The position numbers and the translations under genes were made by a program. The notes below the pieces were generated by a model, which was not told the DNA's origin, ran no database searches, and worked only from the letters and a program-made list of their open reading frames with translations. From Usitatibacter sp035624355 (lineage in GTDB: Bacteria; Pseudomonadota; Gammaproteobacteria; Burkholderiales; Usitatibacteraceae): 48,861 nt of DNA. Below are positions 18,163 to 27,684 of this stretch, in pieces; position 1 is the stretch's first letter; the number at the start of each line of letters is the position of its first letter. The stretch lies in contig DASPRQ010000069.1 in the NCBI GenBank assembly GCA_035624355.1, forward strand, positions 1 through 48,861. Direction: 5' to 3'.

Positions 18163-19962
18163 ATGATCCGCTCGCCGGCGCGCGCCGCCCGCCTCGCCCT
18201 CGCCCTCCTGGCCGCCCTCGCCGCGGCCGTCGCGGCCGCCGCGCCCGAGAAGGTGCTGCACGATGCCTTCATCATCGCCGAGACCAACTTCGATCCCGCC
18301 GCCACCTCCGACATCTATTCGACGGCCGTCATCGAGGAGATCCTCGAGCCGCCCCTCACGTACGACTTCCTCGCGCGCCCGGCGATGCTCGTGCCCCTCA
18401 CCGCCGAGGCGCTGCCGCAGGTGACCGACGGCGGGCGCACGTACACGCTGCGCATCCGCAAGGGGATCTATTTCGACGACGATCCGGCCTTCGGCGGGGT
18501 GAAGCGGGAGCTCACGGCCGAGGACTACGACTACGCGTTCAAGCGGGTCATCGACCCGGCGATCCGCTCGCCCAACCTGTGGCTGATCCAGGGGCGCCTG
18601 CAGGGGGTCGCCGAGGCGGTGGCCCGGGCGGAGAAGGAGGGGCGCTTCGACTACGACGCGAAGATCCCCGGCATCGAGGTGGTGGACCGCTACACGCTGC
18701 GCTTCCACCTCGTGAAGCCCGACTACGACTTCATGTACGTCCTCGCGATCCCGACGTTCGGGGCCCAGGCCCGCGAGGTCGTGGAGCGCTACGGCAACGA
18801 CATCGGCGCGCACCCGGTCGGCACGGGGCCGTACCGGCTCGCGGAGTGGAGGCGCTCCTCGCGCATCGTGCTCGTGAAGAACCCCAATTTCCGCGTGGAA
18901 TACTACGACGCCCACCCGCCCGCGGACGACGCGCTCTCCCAGCAGCTCTACGCCGAGATGAAGGGCAAGCGCATCCCCCAGGTCGACCGCGTCGAGATCA
19001 CCATCATCGAGGAGTCGCAGCCGCGCTGGCTCGCCTTCCTCGACGACCAGATCGACTGGATCAACCTGCCCTACGAGTTCGAGAGCATGGCGCTGCCGGG
19101 CGGGGAGCTCGCCCCGTGGCTCGCGAAGCGCGGCGTGCGCTACATGCCCGACATCGATCCGAGCGTGACCTACCTCTACTTCAACATGAAGGACCCGACG
19201 GTGGGCGGGTACACCGCGGACAAGGTCGCGCTGCGCCGCGCGATCTCGCTCGCCTACAGCAACGAGGAAGAGGACGACCTGATCCGCAACGGCACCGGGG
19301 TCGAGGCCTTCACGCTCGTGCCGCCCGGGGTGCAGGGCTACGACCCGGGCTTCAGCCTCGGGGTCACGTACGACCCGGCGCGCGCCAAGGCGCTGCTCGA
19401 CATGTACGGCTACGTGGACCGCGACGGCGACGGCTGGCGCGACATGCCCGACGGCTCCCCGCTGGTGTTCAGGTACGCGACAGGCCCCTCGCAGCTCGAG
19501 CGGCAGTTCACCGAGATGTGGAAGCGGGACATGGACGCCGTCGGGATCCGCATGGCGGTCGAGGTCGCCAAGTGGCCGGACCTGCGCAAGAAGTCGAAGC
19601 AGGGGCTGCTGCAGACCTGGGAGCTCGGCTGGACCGCGGACTATCCCGACGCGAGCGACTTCTACCAGCTGCTCTACGGCCCCAACTGCGGCATCTCGAA
19701 CGACGGCTGCTTCCAGCTCCCGGAGTTCGACGCGCTCTACGACAAGGCGTCGCTCACCCCGCCCGGCCCCGAGCGCCTGGAGATCTACCGCCAGATGGCG
19801 CGCCTCGTGGCCGCCTACGCCCCGATGAAGCTCCACAGCTACCGCAAGCGCCAGGAGCTGGTCCAGCCGTGGATCCTCGGATGGCGCAAGCACCCCATCC
19901 TCCAGGAGGGCTACCAGTACGTCGACATCGACCTGGCCCGCCGCGCGGAGGCCGCGCGATGA
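18163..19962 (+). CDS. ABC importer peptide-binding protein (family 5), first copy
   Basis: This is an extracytoplasmic solute-binding protein of the peptide/nickel family (SBP_bac_5), 599 residues. It starts with a Sec signal peptide (about 1-25, Ala/Leu-rich, AAAA before PEKV). Family landmarks are the early region with TLRIRKGIYFDDDPAF, the HPVGTGPYRL motif (about 221-230) and the C-terminal ADYPDASDFYQLLYGPNC. A D-R-D-G-D-G-W loop near residue 420 looks like a small calcium-binding loop. The start at 18163 gives the signal peptide. A CATAAT box at 18130-18135 is a weak promoter candidate. The next gene overlaps by ATGA and is a paralogue. Peptides are the likely ligand; specificity is unknown. 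Confidence 0.93.
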   Translation: MIRSPARAARLALALLAALAAAVAAAAPEKVLHDAFIIAETNFDPAATSDIYSTAVIEEILEPPLTYDFLARPAMLVPLTAEALPQVTDGGRTYTLRIRKGIYFDDDPAFGGVKRELTAEDYDYAFKRVIDPAIRSPNLWLIQGRLQGVAEAVARAEKEGRFDYDAKIPGIEVVDRYTLRFHLVKPDYDFMYVLAIPTFGAQAREVVERYGNDIGAHPVGTGPYRLAEWRRSSRIVLVKNPNFRVEYYDAHPPADDALSQQLYAEMKGKRIPQVDRVEITIIEESQPRWLAFLDDQIDWINLPYEFESMALPGGELAPWLAKRGVRYMPDIDPSVTYLYFNMKDPTVGGYTADKVALRRAISLAYSNEEEDDLIRNGTGVEAFTLVPPGVQGYDPGFSLGVTYDPARAKALLDMYGYVDRDGDGWRDMPDGSPLVFRYATGPSQLERQFTEMWKRDMDAVGIRMAVEVAKWPDLRKKSKQGLLQTWELGWTADYPDASDFYQLLYGPNCGISNDGCFQLPEFDALYDKASLTPPGPERLEIYRQMARLVAAYAPMKLHSYRKRQELVQPWILGWRKHPILQEGYQYVDIDLARRAEAAR

Positions 19963-21884
19963 GGGTCGGGGCGGCGGCGGAAGGACGTTATAATTCCGCG
20001 ACTTCCCCGAACGCCTCGCCCTTGCACCCCCGATTCACGGAACCCTCGCCCGCGCGGCGGCGCTTCGTGCTGGCCGCCGGCTCGCTGGCGGGCGCCTGCC
20101 TCGCGCCGCGAGCCGCCCGCGCCCGGCCCCGCGCCGCGAAGAAGGTGATCCGCATGGCGCTGCGCGCCGCGGAGACGGGCTTCGACCCCGTGCTGATCTT
20201 CGACCGCTACTCGGTGGGCGTCTGCGAGAACCTGTTCGAGAACCTCATCACCTACGACTACCTCGCGCGCCCCGTCAAGCTCGTGCCGCTCGCGGCCGAG
20301 GCGGTGCCCGAGCCGGAGGAGGGCGGCACCCGCTACACCTTCCGCATCAAGCCGGGCATCTACTTCAACGACGACCCGGTCTTCCGCGGCGCGCGGCGCG
20401 AGCTGGTCGCCGCGGACATGGAGTACGCGATCAAGCGCTTCCGCGACCCGGTGAACCGCAGCGCCTACGAATGGCTCTTCGAGCACAACCTCCTCGGGCT
20501 CGACGAGCTCGCCGAGCGGGCGCGGAAGGAAGGGCGCTTCGACTACGACGCGAAGGTCCCGGGCATCGAGGTGCGCGGGCGCTACGAGATCAGCTTCAAG
20601 CTGAAGGACCCGAACTACAATTTCCTCTACTTCCTCGCGATGCCCAACGTGGTGCCGGTGGCGCGCGAGGTGATCGAGGCCTACGCGGCCGACACGATGG
20701 CGCATCCCGTGGGCACCGGCCCCTACGTGCTGCGCGAGTGGGTGCGCCGCTCGAAGATCGTGCTCGAGCGCAATCCCGACTACCGCGGCTTCGAGCTCGA
20801 GACGCGCTACGCCGACATGTCCGACGAGTGGGACCGGCGCGCGGTCGAGGCCCTCGCCGGAAAGCGCCTGCCGCTCGTCGACCGCATCGAGATCTACCCG
20901 ATCGAGGACGAGCAGCCGCGCTTCCTCGCGTTCCTCAACCACGAGCACGACCTGATCGACGAGCTGCCCTTCTCCTTCATCAACCAGGTGCTTCCCAACG
21001 GGCGCCTCGCGCCCCAGCTCGCCTCCCAGGGCGTGCGCGTGTTCCCGGAGCTGCAGCCGGAGATCACCTACGACGTCTTCAACGTGGACGAGAAGGCGGC
21101 CGGCGCCGAGAATCCCCTCGGGGGCTACACGCCGGAGCGCGTGGCGCTGCGCCGGGCGATGGTGCTCGCCCACGACCGCAACCAGGAGATCTCGATCATC
21201 CGCAAGGGGCAGGCGATCGCGGCGCAGAGCCCCATCCCCCCGGGCGTGGTGGGCTACGACCCGAATTTCCGCTCCGACGCCCAGGACCCGGACCCGCCGC
21301 GCGCGAAGGCGCTGCTCGACATGTTCGGCTACGTGGACCGCGACGGCGACGGCTGGCGCGAGCGGCCCGACGGCCGGCCGCTGTCCCTGCTGTACAAGTA
21401 CAACCTCGGCGGCCAGGAGCCGCGCGAGCTCGCGGAGCTGTGGGTGAAGTGCATGGCCTCGGTCGGCATCCGCCTGGAGGCCTCGGGGGTTCAGTTCGCC
21501 GACCTGCTGAACGACCGGCGGCTCGGCAACTTCCAGCTCGCCGGCTCCGCGTGGATCGCGGACTACCCCGACGCGCAGAACTTCCTGCAGCTGCTCTACG
21601 GGCCCAACACCGACCAGTCGAACGAGGCGCGCTTCCGGCTGCCCGAGTACGACCGCCTCTACGAGAGGTCGCTCGGCTACCCGGACGGCCCCGAGCGCAA
21701 CCGGCTCTACCGGGAGATGACGCGCCTCGTCTTCGCCTACGCGCCCTGGCGCCTCGGCGTGACCCGCATCTTCCACCACCTGCAATACCCGTGGGTGAAG
21801 GGCTACAAGAAGCACCCCATCCTGTACACGAACTTCCGCTGGCTCGACGTCGACGTGGCGGCCCAGCAGGCGGCCATGAAATAG
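19959..21884 (+). CDS. ABC importer peptide-binding protein (family 5), second copy
   Basis: This is a paralogue of the preceding protein with the same motifs in the same order (RIKPGIYFNDDPVF, HPVGTGPYVLREW, GYVDRDGDGW, ADYPDAQNFLQLLYGP). The N terminus has RRRFVLAAGSLAGACLAP, which fits a Tat or Sec signal. Two starts are possible. The ATG at 19959 overlaps the previous stop and has GGAGG 8 bases upstream; I use it (641 residues). A TTG at 20022 would give a tidier signal peptide, and a TATAAT at 19989-19994 lies between the two. The protein has diverged clearly from its neighbour, so the duplication is old. It may widen the ligand range of the importer. Confidence 0.92.
   Translation: MRVGAAAEGRYNSATSPNASPLHPRFTEPSPARRRFVLAAGSLAGACLAPRAARARPRAAKKVIRMALRAAETGFDPVLIFDRYSVGVCENLFENLITYDYLARPVKLVPLAAEAVPEPEEGGTRYTFRIKPGIYFNDDPVFRGARRELVAADMEYAIKRFRDPVNRSAYEWLFEHNLLGLDELAERARKEGRFDYDAKVPGIEVRGRYEISFKLKDPNYNFLYFLAMPNVVPVAREVIEAYAADTMAHPVGTGPYVLREWVRRSKIVLERNPDYRGFELETRYADMSDEWDRRAVEALAGKRLPLVDRIEIYPIEDEQPRFLAFLNHEHDLIDELPFSFINQVLPNGRLAPQLASQGVRVFPELQPEITYDVFNVDEKAAGAENPLGGYTPERVALRRAMVLAHDRNQEISIIRKGQAIAAQSPIPPGVVGYDPNFRSDAQDPDPPRAKALLDMFGYVDRDGDGWRERPDGRPLSLLYKYNLGGQEPRELAELWVKCMASVGIRLEASGVQFADLLNDRRLGNFQLAGSAWIADYPDAQNFLQLLYGPNTDQSNEARFRLPEYDRLYERSLGYPDGPERNRLYREMTRLVFAYAPWRLGVTRIFHHLQYPWVKGYKKHPILYTNFRWLDVDVAAQQAAMK
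19989..19994 (+). promoter_or_regulatory. Possible internal -10 box before second binding protein
   Basis: A perfect TATAAT lies 28 bases before the alternative TTG start at 20022, inside the coding region if the ATG at 19959 is used. No matching -35 is seen. In such GC-rich sequence the hexamer is unusual, but it may be chance. Confidence 0.3.
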
Positions 21885-21916
21885 CCCCCGTCCGGGGATA
21901 GAGAGGAGGCAAGCGA

Positions 21917-22855
21917 ATGACCGCCTATGTCATCCGGCGGGTGTGGCAGATGATCCCGACGATCTTCGGGGTGATCCTGCTCATCTTCGTGCTGTTCAAC
22001 TGGGTGGGCGGCGATCCCGCCCAGATCCTCGCCGGCAAGATCTCCAATCCCCAGCAGATCGAGAACATCCGCCACCAGCTCGGCGTCGACCGCCCGTACT
22101 GGTACCAGCTGCTGGTGTTCGTGAAGCAGGTCTTCACCTTCGACTTCGGCCGCAGCTGGTCCACCAACGAGCTGGTCTCCCACATCCTGATCACCCGCGT
22201 GGGCCCGACGCTCACGATCATGGTGCCGGTGCTGATCATCACGACCTCGCTCGCGGTGCTGTTCGCGGTGATGGTGGCCTACGTGCGGGGCTCGCTCACC
22301 GACCGGATGATCATGATCGTGTGCACGGTGGCGATGTCCGTGAGCTTCCTCGTCTACATCATCGTGTTCCAGTGGCTGTTCGGATTCGTCCTGGGCTGGT
22401 TCCCGGTCCAGGGGTGGAGCGAGAGCGTCCTGAAGAACCTGGGCTACTACGCGCCGCTGCCCATCATGCTCGCGGTGTTCGTGGGGCTCGCCCCCGAGCT
22501 TCGCCTCTACCGCTCGTTCTTCCTCGACGAGATCCACCAGGACTACGTGCGCACCGCCCGCGCGAAGGGCGTGTCGGAGCGCAAGGTCATGCTCAAGCAC
22601 GTGATGCGCAACGCCCTCATCCCGATCCTCACCAACGTCGGCATCAACCTGCCCGGCGTCTTCGTGGGCTCGTTCCTGCTCGAGGTGTTCTTCTCGATCC
22701 CCGGGCTCGGCCGCGAGGTGGTGACCGCGGTGAACCGCAGCGACTTCCCGGTGATCAAGGCCGCGACGGTGTACCTCGCGGTGATCACCATGGTCGTGAA
22801 TCTGCTGGTCGACGTGCTGTACAAGTTCGTCGACCCGCGCGTGCAGCTCAAATGA
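21917..22855 (+). CDS. Peptide ABC transporter permease, DppB/YejB type
   Basis: This 312-residue inner-membrane permease has six predicted helices, beginning with RRVWQMIPTIFGVILLIFVLFNWVGGDP, the classic DppB/OppB start. The cytoplasmic EAA loop, which docks on the ATPase, is in QDYVRTARAKGVSERKVMLKH. A strong ribosome binding site (GAGAGGAGG) precedes the ATG. It pairs with the next gene to form the transmembrane channel of the importer served by the two upstream binding proteins. Confidence 0.96.
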   Translation: MTAYVIRRVWQMIPTIFGVILLIFVLFNWVGGDPAQILAGKISNPQQIENIRHQLGVDRPYWYQLLVFVKQVFTFDFGRSWSTNELVSHILITRVGPTLTIMVPVLIITTSLAVLFAVMVAYVRGSLTDRMIMIVCTVAMSVSFLVYIIVFQWLFGFVLGWFPVQGWSESVLKNLGYYAPLPIMLAVFVGLAPELRLYRSFFLDEIHQDYVRTARAKGVSERKVMLKHVMRNALIPILTNVGINLPGVFVGSFLLEVFFSIPGLGREVVTAVNRSDFPVIKAATVYLAVITMVVNLLVDVLYKFVDPRVQLK

Positions 22856-22868
22856 GGCGGGGGACGAG

Positions 22869-23939
22869 ATGAGCGCCATCCTCGGCAACGCATCCGCGGC
22901 GGCCGTCCGCGATTCCCCCGGACTCTGGGCGCTCGCATGGCGGCGCCTGCTCCAGGACCGGGTCGGCATGGTCTGCCTCGTGATCGTCGCCGCCTACCTC
23001 GCGATGATGGTGGCCTCGTACACGGGGCTCGTCGCGGGCGACTGGAGCAGGGAGCGGGGAGTGTCCTACGCGAACCCGTCGTTCCTCGCCGGCGAGGTGA
23101 ACCTGGAGGCGAAGGCCCTCGAGCAGCGCAAGGCCGCGGCGAAGGCCCCGCCCGTGGACCTGTCCGACGTCGACCCGCTCGCGCCCCGCTACAAGGAATG
23201 GGCCGAGCGCGCCGCCAAGATCGCGGTGCACGAGGTGAAGCGCTCCCAGACCCTGCCCTTCGGCGGCGACAAGTGGGGCCGCGACGTGCTCCTGAAGACG
23301 GTCAAGGGCAGCGAGGTGTCGATCTTCGTCGGCCTTTCGAGCGCGCTCCTCGCGACGCTGATCGGCACGGTGCTCGGCGCCCTCGCGGGCTACTGGGGCG
23401 GCAGGGTGAACGATCTCCTCGAGTGGTTCTACAACATCTTCACCTCGATCCCCTACATCCTGCTGATCCTCGCCTTCGCCGCGGTGGCCACCGCCACGGG
23501 CAAGTTCGGCAAGGGGATCGTGCCCATCGTCCTGGTGCTGTCGCTCACGGGCTGGACCGGGATCTACCGGCTGATGCGCGCCGAGTACATCAAGCACTGC
23601 AACCGCGAGTACGTGAAGGCGGCCCAGGCGATCGGCGCCTCGAACACCTCGCGCATGTTCCACCACATCCTGCCCAACGTGAGCCACGTCGCCCTGGTGC
23701 AGCTCTCCCAGTACACCGTGGGCTTCATCAAGGCCGAGGTGATCCTCTCCTTCCTCGGCTTCGGCGTGCCCGTGGACATGGTGTCCTGGGGAACGATGCT
23801 CGCCGAGGCGCAGAACGAGCTCGTGATCGGCAAGTGGTGGCAGCTCGTCGCCGCCGGGGCGAGCATGGCGGTCCTGGTGACCGCGTTCTCGCTGCTCACC
23901 GACAGCCTGCGCGACGCCCTGGACCCGAAGCTCAGATGA
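22869..23939 (+). CDS. Peptide ABC transporter permease, DppC/YejE type
   Basis: This second permease has 356 residues. The first helix is near residue 33 (VGMVCLVIVAAYLAMMVASYTG). A periplasmic segment of about 95 residues follows, longer than in DppC and similar to YejE-type subunits. It ends in LPFGGDKWGRDVLLKTVKGSEVSI, the usual lead into the core helices. The EAA loop is REYVKAAQAIGASNTSRMFHH. The stop overlaps the start of the ATPase gene (ATGA), so subunit synthesis is coupled. Confidence 0.96.
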   Translation: MSAILGNASAAAVRDSPGLWALAWRRLLQDRVGMVCLVIVAAYLAMMVASYTGLVAGDWSRERGVSYANPSFLAGEVNLEAKALEQRKAAAKAPPVDLSDVDPLAPRYKEWAERAAKIAVHEVKRSQTLPFGGDKWGRDVLLKTVKGSEVSIFVGLSSALLATLIGTVLGALAGYWGGRVNDLLEWFYNIFTSIPYILLILAFAAVATATGKFGKGIVPIVLVLSLTGWTGIYRLMRAEYIKHCNREYVKAAQAIGASNTSRMFHHILPNVSHVALVQLSQYTVGFIKAEVILSFLGFGVPVDMVSWGTMLAEAQNELVIGKWWQLVAAGASMAVLVTAFSLLTDSLRDALDPKLR

Positions 23940-25642
23940 GCGCCGAAAACCTCCTCCTGCGGGTCCGGGACCTCGACGTCCGGTTCCGGGTCGACCGCAA
24001 GTCGGAGCCCTTCCGCGCGGTGAAGGGCATCTCCTTCGACATCCCGCCGCACAGCACCGTCGCGCTCGTGGGCGAGTCGGGCAGCGGCAAGAGCGTCACC
24101 GCGATGTCGATCCTCGGGCTGCTGCCCGAGAACGCGATCGTCGAGCCGCGAAGCGAGGTCGTCTACGGCGGGCGCGACGTGCTGAAGGCCCCGCTCGCCG
24201 CGATGCAGGAGATCCGCGGCAAGGAGATCTCGGTGATCTTCCAGGAGCCGATGACCTCGCTCAACCCCGTCTTCACCGTGGGCGACCAGATCGGCGAGGT
24301 CCTGCGCCTGCACATGGGCATGGGGGCGCGCCAGGCGCAGGCGCGCGCCCTGGAACTCCTCGCCGAGGTGGGCATCCCCGACCCGCGCCTGCGCGTGAAC
24401 TCCTACCCGCACGAGATGTCGGGCGGGCAGCAGCAGCGCGTGATGATCGCCATGGCGATCGCCTGCGAGCCGAAGCTGCTCATCGCCGACGAGCCCACCA
24501 CGGCGCTCGACGTCACCATCCAGAAGCAGATCCTCGACCTCATGGCCGGCCTGCAGCAGCGCCACCACATGTCGGTGCTGTTCATCACCCACGACCTGGG
24601 CGTGGTGGGCGAGATCGCCGACCGGGTGGTCGTGATGCAGGACGGCGAGATCCGCGAGCAGGGGCCGGTGCGGGAGATCTTCGAGAAGCCGAAGGACCCC
24701 TACACGAAGGCGCTGCTCGCGTGCCGCCCGCGGCTCGACCGGCGCCCGCGCCGCCTGCCGGTGATCGACGATTTCATCCGGGGCGAGGGGGCCGCGGGCA
24801 CCGCGGAGCGCACGCGCGGCACGAGCGCCGCGGACCCGATCATCCTCGAGGTGCGCAACCTCGACAAGACCTTCTTCCTGAAGGAGGGCCTCTTCGGGCG
24901 GCGCGCGATCCCCGCGGTGAAGGACGTGAGCTTCCGCCTGCCGAAGGGCAAGACGCTGGGACTCGTGGGCGAATCCGGCTCCGGGAAGACCACGGTGGGC
25001 CTCACGCTCATGCGCCTGCACGAGGCGACCGGCGGCGAGGTGCTCTTCGAGGGGCGCGACCTGCTGCGGCTGTCGGAGAAGGAGATGATGGCCTACCGGC
25101 GGCGCATCCAGATCGTGTTCCAGAACCCCTACGCCTCGCTCAACCCGCGCTTCACGATCGGGCAGATCCTGGTCGAGCCCATGCGCATCCACGGGATCGG
25201 GAGCGACGGCCGGGAGCGCACGGAGATGGCCCTGCACCTGCTGCGCCGCGTGGGCCTGCCGGAGGCGTCCTTCCACAAGTATCCGCACGAGTTCTCGGGC
25301 GGGCAGCGCCAGCGCATCGCCATCGCGCGCTGCCTCACGATGAAGCCCGACGTGCTGATCTGCGACGAGTCGGTCTCGGCCCTCGACGTGTCGGTCCAGG
25401 CCCAGGTCCTGAACCTTCTCCAGGACCTGCAGGACGAGTACGGGCTCTCCTACATCTTCATCTCGCACGACCTCGCCGTCGTGAAGTACGTATCCGACCG
25501 CGTGATGGTGATGAACGAGGGGCGGATCGTGGAGATGGCCGATTCCGACGAGATCTACCACAATCCCAGGGAGGAATACACCCGCAGGCTCATAGCCGCG
25601 ATTCCGCGGGGCCTGCAGCGCGCCCGGGAGACCCAGCCATGA
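23936..25642 (+). CDS. Peptide ABC transporter ATPase with two ABC domains (YejF type)
   Basis: A single 568-residue protein carries both nucleotide-binding domains of the importer. The first has Walker A GESGSGKS (about 44-51), signature MSGGQQQR and Walker B LLIADEPTTALD. The second has GESGSGKT (about 345-352), FSGGQRQR and LICDESVSALD. Each is followed by the oligopeptide-type C-terminal extension (PYTKALLACRP, EYTRRLIAAIPRG). The fused arrangement matches YejF rather than separate DppD/DppF. The start is ATGA-coupled to the permease and the stop is ATGA-coupled to the metallopeptidase. Confidence 0.96.
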   Translation: MSAENLLLRVRDLDVRFRVDRKSEPFRAVKGISFDIPPHSTVALVGESGSGKSVTAMSILGLLPENAIVEPRSEVVYGGRDVLKAPLAAMQEIRGKEISVIFQEPMTSLNPVFTVGDQIGEVLRLHMGMGARQAQARALELLAEVGIPDPRLRVNSYPHEMSGGQQQRVMIAMAIACEPKLLIADEPTTALDVTIQKQILDLMAGLQQRHHMSVLFITHDLGVVGEIADRVVVMQDGEIREQGPVREIFEKPKDPYTKALLACRPRLDRRPRRLPVIDDFIRGEGAAGTAERTRGTSAADPIILEVRNLDKTFFLKEGLFGRRAIPAVKDVSFRLPKGKTLGLVGESGSGKTTVGLTLMRLHEATGGEVLFEGRDLLRLSEKEMMAYRRRIQIVFQNPYASLNPRFTIGQILVEPMRIHGIGSDGRERTEMALHLLRRVGLPEASFHKYPHEFSGGQRQRIAIARCLTMKPDVLICDESVSALDVSVQAQVLNLLQDLQDEYGLSYIFISHDLAVVKYVSDRVMVMNEGRIVEMADSDEIYHNPREEYTRRLIAAIPRGLQRARETQP

Positions 25643-27666
25643 GCCTTCGCATCCCCGCCTTCCTCTCCGCCTGCCTTCTGGCCGCCGCGTGCGCCGCGCC
25701 CGCGCCCCGCCTGCCGGGCGTCGACCCGGCGAACTTCGACACCGCCGTCCGTCCCCAGGACGACCTCTACCGCTACGTGAACGGCGGGTGGCTCGAGCGC
25801 ACCGCGATCCCGCCCGACAAGGGCTACTACGGCGTGTTCATCGAGCTGCGCGACCGCACGCTCGAGCAGGTGCACGGCATCGTCGACGCTCTTGCGACGG
25901 ACCCCGCGGCCGCGCGCGACCCCGACGCGCGCAAGATCCGCGACCTGTACGCGAGCTTCATGGACGAGAAGCGGATCGACGCCCGGGGCCTCGCCCCGGT
26001 CGCGGGCGAGCTCGCGCGCATCGACCGGATCTCGAGCAAGGGCGAGATCCCGGCGCTCGTCGCGCACTTGAATGAGATCGGCGTGAGCGCCCCGTACGGC
26101 GCCGACGTCGAGCAGGACGCGAAGGACTCGACGCGCTACGTCGTGGACCTGCGGCAGGCCGGCCTCGGGCTGCCCGACCGCGACTACTACCTCAAGGAGG
26201 ACGACCCGCGGCTCGCCGAGGTGCGGTCGAAGTACCGCGCGCACGTCGAGAAGATGCTGCGGATGGCGGGAGCCTCCGATGCGGCCGCCGAGGCCGGGGA
26301 AGTCCTCGCGATCGAGACGGGGCTCGCGCGCGCGCACTGGACGCGCGTGGAGAACCGCGACCCGGTGAAGACCTACAACCCGGTGGACGTGGGCAAGCTC
26401 GACGGCCTCGCGCCGGGCTTCGACTGGAAGGCCTACCTCGTCGCCGCCGACATGGACGGGCGCGTACGGCGGGTGATCGTGAGCCAGCCGAGCTACATGA
26501 CGGACTTCGCGAAGCTGCTCGCGGACACGCCGCTTCCCGCGTGGAAGGACTACTTCCGCTGGCGCCTCCTGGACGCCTACTCGCCCTATCTCTCCAGGCC
26601 GTTCGTCGACGAGCACTTCGCCTTCGACGGCACGGTGGTGCAGGGCATCCCGCAGAACCGCCCGCGCTGGCAGCGGGGGCTCTCGGTCGTCGAGGAGGCG
26701 ATGGGCCAGGGGCTCGGCAAGCTCTATGTCGCGCGCTACTTCACGCCCGAGAAGAAGGCGCGCATGGACGCGCTGGTGGCGAACCTCGTCGCCGCCTACC
26801 GCGAGAGCATCGAGGGCCTCACCTGGATGGGGCCGGAGACCAAGAAGGCCGCGCTCGCGAAGCTCGCCGCGCTCGCGCCGCACATCGGCTACCCGGCGAA
26901 ATGGCGCGACTACTCGAAGCTCGAGATCGAGCCCGGCGACCTGGTCGGCAACGTGATGCGCGGCCAGCGTTTCGACTACGAGCGCAACATCGCCAAGCTC
27001 GGCAAGCCCGTCGACCGCGAGGAATGGCTCCTCAGCCCCCAGACGGTCAACGCGTACTACTACCCGCCGATGAACGAGGTCGTGTTCCCCGCGGCGATCC
27101 TCCAGCCGCCGTTCTTCGACGCGTCGGCCGACGACGCGCTCAACTACGGGGCGATCGGGGCGGTGATCGGGCACGAGATCAGCCACGGCTTCGACGACCA
27201 CGGCAGCCAGTACGACGCCCAGGGGAACCTGCGCGACTGGTGGACGAAGGAGGATCGCCGCGAGTTCCGGGAGCGCACCGCGGCGCTGGTGGCGCAGTAC
27301 GACGCCTACAGCCCGCTGCCCGGCTATCACCTGAACGGCAAGCTCACCCTCGGGGAGAACATCGCGGACAACTCGGGCCTCGCGATCGCGTGGAAGGCCT
27401 ACCGGATCGCGCTCGGCGGGAGGCCCGCGCCCGTGATCGACGGCTTCACGGGGGCGCAGCGCTTCTACATCGGCTGGGCGCGCGTGTGGGCCGAGAAGCG
27501 GCGCCCCGAGGAAGCGATCCGCCTGCTCAAGATCGACCCTCATTCGCCGGGGCGATTCCGCGCCGACGGGCCGCCCTCGAACGAGGAGCCGTTCTACGCG
27601 GCCTTCGGCGTGAAGGAAGGCGACGGCATGTACCGGCCGCCGGGCGAGCGCGTGACGATCTGGTGA
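25639..27666 (+). CDS. M13-family zinc metallopeptidase lipoprotein (PepO/neprilysin-like)
   Basis: This 675-residue endopeptidase probably cleaves short peptides in the periplasm. A lipoprotein signal peptide ends in the lipobox LAAAC18. The catalytic zinc site HEISH is in VIGHEISHGFDDHG (about residues 511-524), with the third ligand Glu in GENIADNSG about 60 residues on. The substrate-binding motif of the family, N-A-Y-Y, is in VNAYYYPPMNEVVFPA. The C-terminal ends in a conserved Trp (ERVTIW). The start overlaps the ATPase stop, so the enzyme is translated with the peptide importer. That suggests, by context only, that it trims peptides before uptake. Confidence 0.95.
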   Translation: MSLRIPAFLSACLLAAACAAPAPRLPGVDPANFDTAVRPQDDLYRYVNGGWLERTAIPPDKGYYGVFIELRDRTLEQVHGIVDALATDPAAARDPDARKIRDLYASFMDEKRIDARGLAPVAGELARIDRISSKGEIPALVAHLNEIGVSAPYGADVEQDAKDSTRYVVDLRQAGLGLPDRDYYLKEDDPRLAEVRSKYRAHVEKMLRMAGASDAAAEAGEVLAIETGLARAHWTRVENRDPVKTYNPVDVGKLDGLAPGFDWKAYLVAADMDGRVRRVIVSQPSYMTDFAKLLADTPLPAWKDYFRWRLLDAYSPYLSRPFVDEHFAFDGTVVQGIPQNRPRWQRGLSVVEEAMGQGLGKLYVARYFTPEKKARMDALVANLVAAYRESIEGLTWMGPETKKAALAKLAALAPHIGYPAKWRDYSKLEIEPGDLVGNVMRGQRFDYERNIAKLGKPVDREEWLLSPQTVNAYYYPPMNEVVFPAAILQPPFFDASADDALNYGAIGAVIGHEISHGFDDHGSQYDAQGNLRDWWTKEDRREFRERTAALVAQYDAYSPLPGYHLNGKLTLGENIADNSGLAIAWKAYRIALGGRPAPVIDGFTGAQRFYIGWARVWAEKRRPEEAIRLLKIDPHSPGRFRADGPPSNEEPFYAAFGVKEGDGMYRPPGERVTIW

Positions 27667-27668
27667 GC

Positions 27669-27684
27669 GCGCGCCGCGGCGCGC
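27669..27684. other. Perfect palindrome between convergent genes
   Basis: The 16 bases GCGCGCCGCGGCGCGC are self-complementary and fill nearly the whole gap between the metallopeptidase and the convergent lytic transglycosylase gene. It may stop transcription from both sides as RNA hairpins, but there is no T-tract. Confidence 0.35.

Noticed and set aside
27669..27684. Palindrome as a firm bidirectional terminator
   Set aside because: There is no T-tract on either side and alternating GC in this genome makes such palindromes easy by chance; kept only as a low-confidence site.
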